From Bacteroidota bacterium (lineage in GTDB: Bacteria > Bacteroidota > Ignavibacteria > Tepidaquicellales > Tepidaquicellaceae), in NCBI GenBank assembly GCA_018266895.1, contig JAFDZQ010000001.1, forward strand, positions 1-54,677: DNA of 54,677 bases, in the 5' to 3' direction. Shown here piece by piece: positions 44,668 through 54,207 of this stretch; positions within the stretch are counted from its first letter, which is position 1, and each line of letters starts with the position of its first letter. A program made the translations under genes and the position numbers. The notes below the pieces were generated by a model. That model saw nothing but the letters and a program-made list of their open reading frames with translations, ran no database searches and was not told the DNA's origin.

Positions 44668-44756
44668 ACTGATGGTGTTTTTGTATGGGTCATAAAAACA
44701 ATAATTTTAAATTAAATAAACTTACGCTCAATATAAAACCAAAAACTTCCTTAAAA

Positions 44757-44790
44757 CAAAAACCCCGGTTAAACAGTAACCGGGGTTTAA
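44757..44790 (-). terminator. terminator of the large T9SS gene
   Basis: AACCCCGGTT and AACCGGGGTT form a 10-bp stem; on the minus strand the sequence continues TTTGTTTT. It lies about 35 bases after the stop of the gene at 44822-47248. Confidence 0.85.
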
Positions 44791-44821
44791 TGCGGAAATT
44801 AAATATTATAAAAATTAAATC

Positions 44822-47248
44822 TTATTTTATCAGAACCATTCTCTTTATGTCACTGAATTCTCCGGCTTTCAGCTGATAGAAATATGCTCCGCTTGAAAGA
44901 TTAAGAGCATTGAAATCTATGCTGTAAACTCCCGGAGTTTTCACTTCACTGACAAGCTGAGAAACTTCTTTTCCGAGCATGTCATAAATTTTTAGAGAAA
45001 CAAAGGACTGTTTCGGAATTGAGAAACTTATCTTTGTCGATGGATTGAATGGATTCGGATAGTTCTGTGATAGTTCAAAACGGTCAGGTGTCATAGTAAT
45101 CGGAGTATTGTTAATTCCGGTAATCAGACCTGAAGTAATGTCGTCTATATACAGGTTGTTTCCAAAACCGCTTTTTGCAACAAATCTTACTTTGTTTGTT
45201 CCGATCGGCATTGCAAACACTTTTGTCGCCCACTGAGTACTTGTCGGTGTGAAAGCTCCTGAAACAGGACCTCCGACAGTTGTCATGATCGGTGAAGAAT
45301 TTGTTCCTGAAGAAATAGTCTGAGAAGCTCCCATGCCTATTAATCTTGTCCATGTAGATCCTCCGTCAGCTGATGTTTCAATTATACATGAATCAGGAGC
45401 TAAAGTAGAACCTGATAAATAAAAAGCATGTGTATAGTTAAATCTCAGATAATTAGAAGGAGCTGTTACAGGCGGAAACTGATTGCTTGTAAGAGTCTGA
45501 AGCGGAGTAGAAGTCGTTGCAGACCAGAAATCATACTTGGCTGATCCAGTTCCCAAACCCCATGCGCTTACAGTATTTCTTGTCCAGTACTGTGTCGAAC
45601 CGCCGCCGTTATCCAGACCCCAGAATGGAGGAGGAAATGTTGCATTGCTGAAGTCCTGACTTAAAGGAAGAAGACCTGTCCTTCTGAAAGTTATGGATCT
45701 GTCAGGAGCTGTTGAATTCAATGAGTCTGTGCTGGCATAAGCTCTTACTCTCCACTGCCCGACGACTGAGTCACCGGCAGCAATTCCAAGTCCTGCAAGA
45801 ACACTGTCTAACTGTGAATTTCTTAATGTAAGAACTGAATCAAGTCCGCTGTTGTTTGAAGCTAATCTTAAAGTAGCAGGATCTGTATATGTTGCGCCTG
45901 ATTTAAACAGCCATTTGTATGCTGCGCCTAAACCTGATCTGTTCCATGTAATATTTACAGGTGACAGATCCACAGGTGAAGTCACAATTCTGGTTCCTGA
46001 CGGAGGAGAAACAAGTGTAAACGGACTTAACAAAACCTGCTGTCTTCTTAATGTAATTGCTCTAGGTCCGTTTGTGGAGATGAGAGAATCAGGTCCTGTT
46101 GCGCCTGAACCTTTGTATGCATACACGTTCCACTGACCGACAGCTGAATCTGAAGCTGATCCGTTATTTGTAAAACCGTTTGCAGCAAGAATTGCATCAA
46201 GAGCTCCTAATGTAGTTGTGATGCTGTTATTAGCTGCAGGGATTGTAATTCTTCTTGGCGGAACAACCGGATTACCGAAAATCCATTTGTATGTAGCGCC
46301 TGATGCTGAAGTATCCCAGGTAATTGTAACAGGTGTAGTTGATCCTGCCACCGTAACAACTCTTGCGCCAGCAGCCGGGGTTAAAATATTAAATGCGTTT
46401 AAAGGATATGCTTTTTTACCCTGAATAGTGAATCCGCATACTTCTGCAGCCGGACTGAAAATTCCTACTAAAGTAGTAGCGCCTGTTGTTAAGTTTACAG
46501 TTCTTAACTGACCCTGACCGGCTGAATTGTTATAAGCCGCATACCAAAGAGTATCAGTAGATCTGTCAAAGCAAATTCCCTGAATGAAATTTGCATCGAA
46601 TCCGATCGGACCTATAATTGTGCCTGCTCCGGTAGTAAGATTTACACTGATAAGATTATCAGCAACTGATATTGCATAACATTGTCCTGTGCTGTTAATC
46701 CCGATATCAAACATATTTTGTCCTGTCGGTCCGACTAAAGTTGCAACTCTTGTAACAAGATCAAGAGTATACAGGTTATCAAGACCGGATGTGATTGTGG
46801 AAATATACATCTTGTTGTTAACAGGATTAAATGACATTCCAAGAACCTGTTCTGAACCGATTCCTGAAATAGCTCCGAGAGTTGTCAATACGCCTGTTGT
46901 AGTATCGAGAGTCTGAAGCGGCGAACCTGCTGCAACAGCTATGCAGTATAGAACTCCGTTATTGTCAAACTCCATAGCGCCGAATAAACTTGTCGAACTG
47001 GGTCCGAAGTTTGTATGTGCCGCTGCTGAAGTTAAAAAACCTTTATTGAAAAAACTGGTTGTAGCTGCATTCTGACCAAACCATCTTGCGCCATAATTCA
47101 GGACGGTGGAATTTCCGTTTCCGTCAAAATTTTGATTTACAATGGGAGCCCGTTCAACAGCTGTGTTTCTCTGAACGATCTTATCCTGGGAATACAAATT
47201 GCAATACATCCCCAGAATTACAAATAAAACTGTAAGTGTCTTTTTCAT
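44822..47248 (-). CDS. large T9SS-exported protein with beta-propeller-like and SusE-like repeats
   Basis: The 808-residue product has a signal peptide (KKTLTVLFVILGMYCNLYSQ). Residues about 80-275 hold repeated units such as LYTLDLVTRVATLVGPTGQNM and LISVNLTTGAGTIIGPIGF, resembling the DUF4394-like / propeller repeats of secreted proteins. Two tandem domains (about 290-400 and 410-530: VTITWDTSASGATYKWIFG, VNITWNRSGLGAAYKWLFK) resemble SusE outer-face modules. A jellyroll-like segment (about 540-705) ends in NKVRFVAKSGFGNNLYIDD. The type A sorting domain NYPNPFNPSTKISFSI ends IKRMVLIK. It is exported by Sec then T9SS; ligand is unknown. Confidence 0.85.
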   Translation of the reverse strand: MKKTLTVLFVILGMYCNLYSQDKIVQRNTAVERAPIVNQNFDGNGNSTVLNYGARWFGQNAATTSFFNKGFLTSAAAHTNFGPSSTSLFGAMEFDNNGVLYCIAVAAGSPLQTLDTTTGVLTTLGAISGIGSEQVLGMSFNPVNNKMYISTITSGLDNLYTLDLVTRVATLVGPTGQNMFDIGINSTGQCYAISVADNLISVNLTTGAGTIIGPIGFDANFIQGICFDRSTDTLWYAAYNNSAGQGQLRTVNLTTGATTLVGIFSPAAEVCGFTIQGKKAYPLNAFNILTPAAGARVVTVAGSTTPVTITWDTSASGATYKWIFGNPVVPPRRITIPAANNSITTTLGALDAILAANGFTNNGSASDSAVGQWNVYAYKGSGATGPDSLISTNGPRAITLRRQQVLLSPFTLVSPPSGTRIVTSPVDLSPVNITWNRSGLGAAYKWLFKSGATYTDPATLRLASNNSGLDSVLTLRNSQLDSVLAGLGIAAGDSVVGQWRVRAYASTDSLNSTAPDRSITFRRTGLLPLSQDFSNATFPPPFWGLDNGGGSTQYWTRNTVSAWGLGTGSAKYDFWSATTSTPLQTLTSNQFPPVTAPSNYLRFNYTHAFYLSGSTLAPDSCIIETSADGGSTWTRLIGMGASQTISSGTNSSPIMTTVGGPVSGAFTPTSTQWATKVFAMPIGTNKVRFVAKSGFGNNLYIDDITSGLITGINNTPITMTPDRFELSQNYPNPFNPSTKISFSIPKQSFVSLKIYDMLGKEVSQLVSEVKTPGVYSIDFNALNLSSGAYFYQLKAGEFSDIKRMVLIK

Positions 47249-47389
47249 TTTGAGTAATTAGGTTAATTAAAAAATATGTTGATGAATAATAAACTATAGA
47301 ATATAGATCTGTAATTGTGAAGCTTTTGTGAATGTATGTATTATAATCAGGTTTTTCAATTAAAAAACAAGTTTACTTTTTTAAATTGA

Positions 47390-48364
47390 ATGGATAATTT
47401 AATAAGGTTAAATTTGAATATGAAAACCAATCTTCCTTACAGAGTACTCCTTTATTACAAATATGTTAAAATCTCAGATCATGAGACTTATGCAAAGCAT
47501 CATCTCAAATTCTGCACGGCTATCGGAGTAAAAGGCAGAATAATCATAGCTGAAGAAGGCATAAACGGAACATTGTCCGGAACTAAGGATCAGACAGATG
47601 CATACATACACGCCATGAGAATGGATGTAAGATTTCAAGACATGGAATTTAAAATTGATGAAGCAGAAGGACATACATTTAAGAAGCTTTATGTCAGACC
47701 AAAAAATGAAATAGTTACATTAAATCTGGAGGAAGACATTGATCCGAATCAGCTTACGGGAAAGCATCTTCAGCCGGAAGAATTTCTTGAAGCGATGAAA
47801 AATGAAAATGTTATAATCATTGACGCAAGAAATGATTATGAGTATGATCTGGGGCATTTCAGGAATGCAATCAGACCTGATGTGAGAAATTTCAAGGAAT
47901 TTCCGAAATGGGTAAAGGAGAATAAGGAAAAATTTCAGGGGAAAAAAATTCTTGCATACTGTACCGGCGGCATCAGATGCGAAAAGTTCTCCGGACTTTT
48001 GCTGAAAGAAGGACTGAGCGATGTAAGTCAGCTTAAAGGCGGTATAATTAATTATTCCAAGGATCCCCGTACAAGAGGATCAATGTTCGAAGGCAAATGT
48101 TATGTATTCGATGAAAGAATATCTGTTGACATTAATTTTGCCGAAGGATATACAATGGTCGGCAGATGTTATCACTGCGGAAAACCGCATGACAGGTATG
48201 TCAACTGCGCACATCTGAGCTGCCATTTCCAGTTTATCTGCTGCGAAGAATGCGAGATCAAATACAAAAGATCCTGTTCAAAAGCATGCGAAGAAGCTGA
48301 AGATCACGAATATAAAATAGAAAAGTACGGTAAAATGAAAAAACCGGATTTTCAGCATAATTAA
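47390..48364 (+). CDS. trhO: rhodanese-domain tRNA uridine(34) hydroxylase TrhO
   Basis: The 324-residue product (or 313 if the ATG at 47423, MKTNLPYRVLLYYKY, is used, which aligns better with the family) has the N-terminal domain with VKGRIIIAEEGINGTLSGT, then a rhodanese domain with IIDARNDYEYDLGHFRNAI and the active-site Cys in YCTGGIRCEKFSGLL. A Cys-rich end (CYHCGKPHDRYVNC, CCEECEIKYKRSCSKAC) likely binds zinc. TrhO/YceA makes 5-hydroxyuridine at the wobble base of tRNAs using oxygen. It is monocistronic or grouped with the next small gene (51 bases apart). Confidence 0.92.
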   Translation: MDNLIRLNLNMKTNLPYRVLLYYKYVKISDHETYAKHHLKFCTAIGVKGRIIIAEEGINGTLSGTKDQTDAYIHAMRMDVRFQDMEFKIDEAEGHTFKKLYVRPKNEIVTLNLEEDIDPNQLTGKHLQPEEFLEAMKNENVIIIDARNDYEYDLGHFRNAIRPDVRNFKEFPKWVKENKEKFQGKKILAYCTGGIRCEKFSGLLLKEGLSDVSQLKGGIINYSKDPRTRGSMFEGKCYVFDERISVDINFAEGYTMVGRCYHCGKPHDRYVNCAHLSCHFQFICCEECEIKYKRSCSKACEEAEDHEYKIEKYGKMKKPDFQHN

Positions 48365-48415
48365 TCTTTCCGGATTGTTTGTTCTGAATAGACAAACTTA
48401 TCAAGCAAACCGAAA

Positions 48416-48883
48416 ATGGAAAAAGTAAATAAACTGCTGCCTTATTACGAAATTTACTCAAAATGGTCTGACAGCAGTCAGACCGAAGCATCCGCAAGAC
48501 TGCTGACAATAGAGCAGACGGAAGCACTGGAATCAGTGATCTGCGATGATGAGGGCTGGAATTATCTGTTATCAGTTTTTAATAAAGGAAGAGAAACTGA
48601 TGCATGGCTTGCTTTAGACTGGCCTGACGGCTTTGACGAACTCCTTCTGTGCGTTCCTTTATGCAGTCTCGTAAAATTCGAATGCAGTAAATGCTATGTA
48701 GGAATAAGGCAGGGTAATAACTCCTGCGCAAATGATTTTTCACTTTTCGGATTTATAGCCGAACTGTTAAAAGCTGAAGACAGGGAAGGGCTGTTGAATC
48801 ATATAGTATCAATAAAAAAGATGTTGCTGTCGGAAGAGAATGTATGGAACATTGAAAAAAGAATGATTGAACAAAGATTATAG
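48416..48883 (+). CDS. unknown protein with a Cys cluster
   Basis: The 155-residue product begins MEKVNKLLPYYEIYSKWSD and has no signal or membrane segment. The middle reads LLCVPLCSLVKFECSKCYVGIRQ and GNNSCAND: five Cys within about 35 residues, spaced C-x3-C-x6-C-x2-C-x9-C, which would suit a metal site. No family is recognised. It lies 51 bases after trhO on the same strand, and a tandem repeat tract starts directly at its stop codon. Confidence 0.6.
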   Translation: MEKVNKLLPYYEIYSKWSDSSQTEASARLLTIEQTEALESVICDDEGWNYLLSVFNKGRETDAWLALDWPDGFDELLLCVPLCSLVKFECSKCYVGIRQGNNSCANDFSLFGFIAELLKAEDREGLLNHIVSIKKMLLSEENVWNIEKRMIEQRL

Positions 48884-49152
48884 TTACGAGTTAGGAATTA
48901 CAAATTACAAATTTGGAATTACGAATTACAAATTAGGAATTACGAATTACAAATTAGGAATTACGAATTATAAATTAGGAATTACGAATTACAAATTACA
49001 AGTTTCAAGTTACAAGTCGGGAATTACGAATTAAAATTTATGTGTTTCAGTTTACGAATTAAGAATTACGAATTAAGAATTACGAATTAAGAATCAGGTA
49101 TTAACAAATCTAAAATCTAAAATCTAAAATCTAATCTAAAATCTAAAATCAT
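48884..49152. repeat. tandem repeat tract (21-, 14- and 8-base units)
   Basis: The first part repeats GGAATTACGAATTACAAATTA about five times with small changes (48893-48999). AAGTTTCAAGTTAC at 49000-49013 follows, then TACGAATTAAGAAT units of 14 bases (49053-49094). The last part repeats AAAATCT or ATCTAAA (49108-49152). The array fills the whole space between two genes and has no spacers, so it is not CRISPR. A similar AAATCTAAAATCAT lies on the other side of the next gene (50434-50447). Confidence 0.85.
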
Positions 49153-49185
49153 TTAAATTCCAAATCCAGAATTCCAATCCCAAAA

Positions 49186-50361
49186 CTAAGCATATTGACC
49201 TGCCGCATAACCCGAAGCCCAGGCCCATTGAAAATTAAAACCGCCGAGCCAGCCGGTTACATCTGTAACCTCTCCAATAAAATACAATCCTTTTACTTTT
49301 TTTGATTCCATAGTTTTTGAAGAGAGTTCGTTTGTATCTATACCTCCGCAGGTTACTTCCGCTTTGCTGAAACCTTCTGATCCTTCAACAATTAACTTCC
49401 AGTTATGTAATTTATCCGAAATTTCTTTTGCCTCTTTTTCCGATAACTGATTTACATATTTAAGCGGAAGATATTTTTCACAGAATACCTGTGCAAATCT
49501 GTTCGGAAGATATCCCGAAAGATAATTCACAAGAAGCGATTTGCTGCCGGAATCAGTTTTTAATTTCTCATAAAAATTAAATTCAGGCAGGAGATTTACT
49601 GAAATGGTTTCATTATTTCTGCAGTAAGAAGAAATCTGAAGAATTGCAGGGCCGCTTAGACCTCTGTGAGTAAAAAGAATATTTTCCCTGAAACCGGTTT
49701 TTCCGTAAGTGACAACCGAATCAACAGAAACTCCGCTTAACTGTCCGAATGCTTCCGTGAATTCATTTTTAAACAGCAAAGGAACCAGTCCCGGTCTGAT
49801 GTCTGTATGTTTTATGCCGAACTGTTTAGCAGTCCTGTATCCGAAATCAGTAGCGCCTATTTTTGGAATTGAAAGTCCTCCGGTTGCTATGACAAGTGAT
49901 TCACATTTAAATACTCCTTTAGTAGTTGTCTCGAGTTCAAACGAGCCGTTTTTATTTACAGACTGAACATTGCAGTCTGTAATAACTTCCGCCCCTGATT
50001 CTCTGCATTCTATTAAAAGCATATCGACTATCTGTGCGGAATTTTTATTGCAGAATAACTGTCCGTCTTTCTTCTCGTGATAATATATGTTGTGTTTTTC
50101 AACAAGAGAAATAAAATCATCCGGAGTGTATCTTGAAAGAGCTGATTTGCAGAAATGAGGATTATCAGAAATAAAATTCACATGCGATGCATTCTTATTT
50201 GTAAAATTACATCTGCCTCCGCCGGAGATAAGAATTTTCTTACCGGCTTTTTCTGTATGTTCGATCAATATTACGGTCCTTTTCCTTTTAGCTGCTTCCG
50301 CCGCGCACATCAAACCTGCTGCGCCTGCGCCGATAATTACGACATCTGTTTTTGTAGTCAA
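49186..50361 (-). CDS. BaiN/HI0933 family FAD-dependent oxidoreductase
   Basis: The 391-residue product begins with the dinucleotide site VVIIGAGAAGLMCAAEAAKR and EKAGKKILISGGGRCNFTN, the family signature. Later motifs are IATGGLSIPKIGATDFGY and the C-terminal FAD site GLYFIGEVTDVTGWLGGFNFQWAWASGY. Length is usual (about 390-410). The biochemical role outside bile-acid metabolism is unknown; it is found widely as a single gene. No ribosome-binding site is obvious; the start is the first ATG in frame. Confidence 0.93.
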   Translation of the reverse strand: MTTKTDVVIIGAGAAGLMCAAEAAKRKRTVILIEHTEKAGKKILISGGGRCNFTNKNASHVNFISDNPHFCKSALSRYTPDDFISLVEKHNIYYHEKKDGQLFCNKNSAQIVDMLLIECRESGAEVITDCNVQSVNKNGSFELETTTKGVFKCESLVIATGGLSIPKIGATDFGYRTAKQFGIKHTDIRPGLVPLLFKNEFTEAFGQLSGVSVDSVVTYGKTGFRENILFTHRGLSGPAILQISSYCRNNETISVNLLPEFNFYEKLKTDSGSKSLLVNYLSGYLPNRFAQVFCEKYLPLKYVNQLSEKEAKEISDKLHNWKLIVEGSEGFSKAEVTCGGIDTNELSSKTMESKKVKGLYFIGEVTDVTGWLGGFNFQWAWASGYAAGQYA

Positions 50362-51034
50362 ATTTAAAATCCGGAATATATTTGGAAATAAAATAAATAC
50401 ACCAGATTATAATAATCAGTAAAGCTTACAAATAAAATCTAAAATCATGCATCAGTATCAGATTTAAAATCACCTGCTGACAATAATATCCAGGAAATAC
50501 GCAGATACTTCTGCACTCATTTTCCCTGAAGATTGAAATAGTATACAATCATTATTACCACTGATTTCGGCTGAATTTTTTTTTGTTAATATGTTTAAAA
50601 TTATGTTTGACAATTAAAATCTAAATAGATAATTTGTAAAAAATATTTAATCAAATATTTTTAAAAATAATTTATTTCAAAAATTAGAGGAAAAGAATAT
50701 GAAAACTCTGGATACATTCATTATTCGGATTCTATTTCCCATATTGCAGACAGCCAGACATTTATCGCAATCTCAGATCCCCTTATAAAAATTTTTTTAA
50801 GTTTCTGAAGCAGCAATCTACAGAACAGAATTAAATCCTGAAGCAGAAATTTCAAGAACAGACCGCTGAGTTGATGTCATTCAACACAATTTGCAGAGTC
50901 AATAATTTTTAATACCGTGTCATGTATATTAAGGTAAGGTAAACCTGAATAATTTCTTGACTTTAAAGAAATGTTTAAAAAATTCTTTACAATATAAATA
51001 TTTTTTTAAAAATAAACCTCTATAAGGAGAAAAA
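50362..51034. other. long intergenic region
   Basis: 673 bases between divergent genes. It holds the AAATCTAAAATCAT copy (50434-50447) and one doubtful 29-codon frame (50700-50789, preceded by AGAGGAAAAG). A hairpin-like TTTCTT ... AAAGAAA (about 50956-50972) lies upstream of the BNR gene. Otherwise nothing is seen. Confidence 0.45.
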
Positions 51035-53860
51035 ATGAAAGGGAAATTACTTTTCTTATTTACAATCACTGCGTTTCTTTGGATGGCACAATCGGGATTT
51101 TCACCAAATGACGAAAGTCCGAAATGGAGTAAAGACCCGAGAACATTAATCAGTCTGAATCCGGAAGGCGAATATTCATCTCTTCCTGCCGGCGATAACA
51201 AAGATTTCAGCACTGAGACCAGATATGTCAGTACACCACAGGGAGTGTTTGCTGTTGGACCGAATTTCAGAGTTCATCCTACTACTGCAAGAACACAGAG
51301 TGAAACACCGATCATCCGTCATCCGACCAATTCCAATATAATGTTTGCATCGGCAAATACTTATAATGTAGGCGGTTCAACAACATTCAGCACTGGATGT
51401 TACAAAACCACAGACGGAGGAGTAACATGGTCAGGAAGCGATACAACGAATTTCAATTTCGGAGATCCTGCTCCGATGATAATGCATACAGGAAGATTTC
51501 TGATTTCATATATAACTTCCACAGGAGCGATGGGAGCAGCTTATTCTACTGACTTAGGATCTACCTGGTCAGGAACTGTTACATTTCCGGGATCAACAAC
51601 ATCTTCAGATAAAAATTTATCTGCCGTAGACGGTACACCTACAAGTACTTATTACGGAAGATGTTATACAGTTTACACAGAATTCGCCGGTGCTTATGCA
51701 AACAGAATCGTCTCTACTTACACAACCGACGGCGGCGTAACCTGGTCGGCAGTGATCCCCGTCAGTCCTGTTCCGTCCGCTGGACATCATCATCAGGGTT
51801 GTGACTTAACAGTCGATATTTACGGATGGGTTCGTGTGGTCTTTGCAAATTGCACAACCAACGGACAAAACTCTACCGAAGATTTTCTTGGCTGGGCAGA
51901 ATCGGGTAACGGAGGGACGTCATGGTCAGATGTTTCAGATGCCAAAGTCGATATGAACGGGATCAGGTCATCTGATTTCCTGACACCGTCCAATGTAGCG
52001 ATAAGAACCAACGGTTTTCCGAGAATTGACGGAGACAAAACGTGTAATCCCACGGCAGACGATGAATATGTAGTGGCAGCGGAAAAAAACTTTGCTCCTG
52101 CTCTTGATAACGGTGACATAGTTTTAATGAAAACACCTGACGGAGGTTCAAGCTGGACAAGAACAAGAGTAAATCAGAATGCGGCAGGTTCGTATGAATG
52201 GTGTCCTGCAGTGAATGTCGATGCAACAGGCGCAATTAATGTCTGCTATTACAGTACAAGAGGTATTCCGACCAACGATTCAGCCCGGATTTATTTATCC
52301 AGGTCAACCGACGGCGGAGCTACATTCACGGATGTTCTGATATCAGACCATAAATTCAAGCCGGTTCCGATTTCAGGACTTGCAGCCGGATATCAGGGAG
52401 ATTACATAGGAATAACTTCAGGCGGCGCCGGGAAAATCATTCCTTACTGGTGTGAACAGAATACTTCCACAGGCGGAAGGTATCAGGCATACGCAGCTTT
52501 GGTAGATGTTACTATTCCTCTTCCTTGCGAAGATTTCTCATGCGCTAAGGATACGGGTACTTCAACTACCGGAGTCATTACAAGAGATTTTTATGAAGAA
52601 TATACAGGTACGAATTACTGGAACAGAAGATCGACTGCAAGCGCTTATAATTCCGGTGCAGGTTCAGCAAGATTTAATTCATGGTCAGCTTCAAACGGTA
52701 CATCTCAGTCATTAACTTCTTACACTTTTCCAGCGGTTGGCGCAAATACATATTTGACATTTGATGAGGCATATGCATCATGGTCAGGCGGTCCTAACAG
52801 TATTGATTCGCTTTTGGTAGAAACATCGGCTAACGGCGGTACTTCTTTCACAATATTGGGAAAATTGTACGGAGGAATAAACGGCAATCTGAATTCAGCT
52901 CCTCCCGGAGGACAATTCACACCGGCAGGAGGTCAGTGGAGACCAAAGATTTACTTATTGCCTACGGGAACAAATAAAGTCAAATTAAGAGGCAGAAGCG
53001 CATTCGGTAATGACATCTGGGTGGATAATGTATGCATTCAGACTCTCACAGCAGCTGCAGCAAGTTCAATGGGACTTATCATTGAAGGATTATTTACTCC
53101 TGTAAATCCGTATAATGTTTATCCGGATACAGTAAAAATGGTTTTGTACAGATCCGATTTTCCGAGCGTAGCAGTTGATTCCGCAATAAGTACACTGGGA
53201 TCAAATGCAGTAGTCAGCAATTTATTTTTAAACAGAGCTCTGACCGGAAATTATTACAGGGTTGCAAGACACAGAAACAGCATTGAAGCATGGAGTAATG
53301 TTGGTGTTGCTTATACCAGAGGAAGTTCATCTCATTTTAATTATGTTCAGCCGGACGGACAGGCATACGGTAATAATCAGGCGATAGTAAGTACATCACC
53401 TTTATATCACGGATTATTCAGCGGAGATGCAGACAGGGACGGAACAATAGATGCAACTGATTTAAGTATTACTGATAATGCTGTTTTTGTAAGCCTTTCA
53501 GGATATGTTCAGCCGGATTATAACGGAGACTTCTTCTGTGACGGTACGGATCTTTCGATTGTTGACAATAATCAGGGAGTAGTCATTGTTGCGCCTCCGG
53601 GAGCCGAACCTGCGCCTGCAGAATATGTAAATCAGACTGAGGAATATAAGAGTGATCAGGAAAGAATGAAAGATGAAACAGGAAAGAAAGCATTCCTTGA
53701 AATGCAGCAGAAAGACAAGGAATTAAAAGAAGCCAGGCTGAAAGAAAAAGAAGAGACTCACAAAAAATATGAATATGTTTATAAAAACAGAAATACTAAC
53801 AAATCTTCAGAAACACCAAAAGGCGTTAATGAAAGCCCTACAAACGTAGGATATAAATAA
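51035..53860 (+). CDS. secreted BNR (Asp-box) repeat protein with dockerin-like module
   Basis: The 941-residue product has a signal peptide (KGKLLFLFTITAFLWMAQSGFS) and a sialidase-like six-bladed propeller: at least six Asp boxes such as TTDGGVTWS, STDLGSTWS, GNGGTSWS, TPDGGSSWT and STDGGATFT (about residues 110-450). A jellyroll-like segment (about 500-680) follows, then a dockerin-like pair of calcium loops (DADRDGTIDATDLS and DYNGDFFCDGTDLS, about residues 802-840). The end is a Lys/Glu-rich tail without the T9SS sorting motif, unlike the other exported proteins here. Function may be glycan binding or hydrolysis; the catalytic residues of sialidases are not all evident. AAGGAG precedes the ATG. 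Confidence 0.82.
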   Translation: MKGKLLFLFTITAFLWMAQSGFSPNDESPKWSKDPRTLISLNPEGEYSSLPAGDNKDFSTETRYVSTPQGVFAVGPNFRVHPTTARTQSETPIIRHPTNSNIMFASANTYNVGGSTTFSTGCYKTTDGGVTWSGSDTTNFNFGDPAPMIMHTGRFLISYITSTGAMGAAYSTDLGSTWSGTVTFPGSTTSSDKNLSAVDGTPTSTYYGRCYTVYTEFAGAYANRIVSTYTTDGGVTWSAVIPVSPVPSAGHHHQGCDLTVDIYGWVRVVFANCTTNGQNSTEDFLGWAESGNGGTSWSDVSDAKVDMNGIRSSDFLTPSNVAIRTNGFPRIDGDKTCNPTADDEYVVAAEKNFAPALDNGDIVLMKTPDGGSSWTRTRVNQNAAGSYEWCPAVNVDATGAINVCYYSTRGIPTNDSARIYLSRSTDGGATFTDVLISDHKFKPVPISGLAAGYQGDYIGITSGGAGKIIPYWCEQNTSTGGRYQAYAALVDVTIPLPCEDFSCAKDTGTSTTGVITRDFYEEYTGTNYWNRRSTASAYNSGAGSARFNSWSASNGTSQSLTSYTFPAVGANTYLTFDEAYASWSGGPNSIDSLLVETSANGGTSFTILGKLYGGINGNLNSAPPGGQFTPAGGQWRPKIYLLPTGTNKVKLRGRSAFGNDIWVDNVCIQTLTAAAASSMGLIIEGLFTPVNPYNVYPDTVKMVLYRSDFPSVAVDSAISTLGSNAVVSNLFLNRALTGNYYRVARHRNSIEAWSNVGVAYTRGSSSHFNYVQPDGQAYGNNQAIVSTSPLYHGLFSGDADRDGTIDATDLSITDNAVFVSLSGYVQPDYNGDFFCDGTDLSIVDNNQGVVIVAPPGAEPAPAEYVNQTEEYKSDQERMKDETGKKAFLEMQQKDKELKEARLKEKEETHKKYEYVYKNRNTNKSSETPKGVNESPTNVGYK

Positions 53861-53914
53861 AAAGAACTAAATTAAAATAGATCTGCAAGTATTTTAATTT
53901 CGCAATATTGTATG

Positions 53915-53950
53915 AACGGCTGAAGAGATTATTCTTTTCAGCCGTTTTTT
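53915..53950 (+). terminator. rho-independent terminator
   Basis: AACGGCTGAA (53915-53924) pairs with TTCAGCCGTT (53937-53946), followed by nine T, about 55 bases after the BNR gene stop. Confidence 0.88.
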
Positions 53951-54084
53951 TTTATGACAGATGTAAATCATTAATTTACTGAGCACAGTAATGATTAATA
54001 TTATAGAAGGCGAATTCGGGCATATTACTTAACTCCCGGCTTGACAAACGTAATGTTACCATAAAATTTAGTTGCTTCTTATTT

Positions 54085-54150
54085 AGTCCCCGCTGAGTCT
54101 CCCGCTTATAACAATTTTGAATGCCGAGTAAAAATTATGCGGGGACTCAG
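54085..54150. repeat. REP-like palindrome upstream of the transposase
   Basis: CTGAGTCTCCCGC (54093-54105) pairs with GCGGGGACTCAG (54139-54150) with one bulge, and a neighbouring AGTCCCCGC (54085-54093) pairs perfectly with GCGGGGACT. The GC-rich arms stand out from AT-rich flanks, 58 bases before the RAYT start. RAYT enzymes act on such REP palindromes. Confidence 0.7.
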
Positions 54151-54207
54151 AGGGATTGCTTGTATTATTTTTGAATGTTAATTTGCCAAAGAAGATTTTT
54201 TGATTAG

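Larger units (their letters stand above)
44274..44756. other. repeat-bearing intergenic region
   Basis: No gene is seen. The region upstream of the GT39 gene is AT-rich and holds the two repeats listed separately (44527-44586 and 44649-44667). Confidence 0.5.

Noticed and set aside
48884-49152. Possible CRISPR array
   Set aside because: Units are short, contiguous and degenerate, with no unique spacers and no cas genes nearby.
50700-50789. 29-codon frame with upstream AGAGGAAAAG
   Set aside because: Too short to judge, no family pattern; kept only as a note in the intergenic entry.
50929-51213. Minus-strand frame across the start of the BNR gene
   Set aside because: It runs antisense through a signal peptide and has no family features.
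53435-53560. Evidence for a cellulosome
   Set aside because: A dockerin-like pair of loops alone is not enough; no cohesin or cellulase is in the window.
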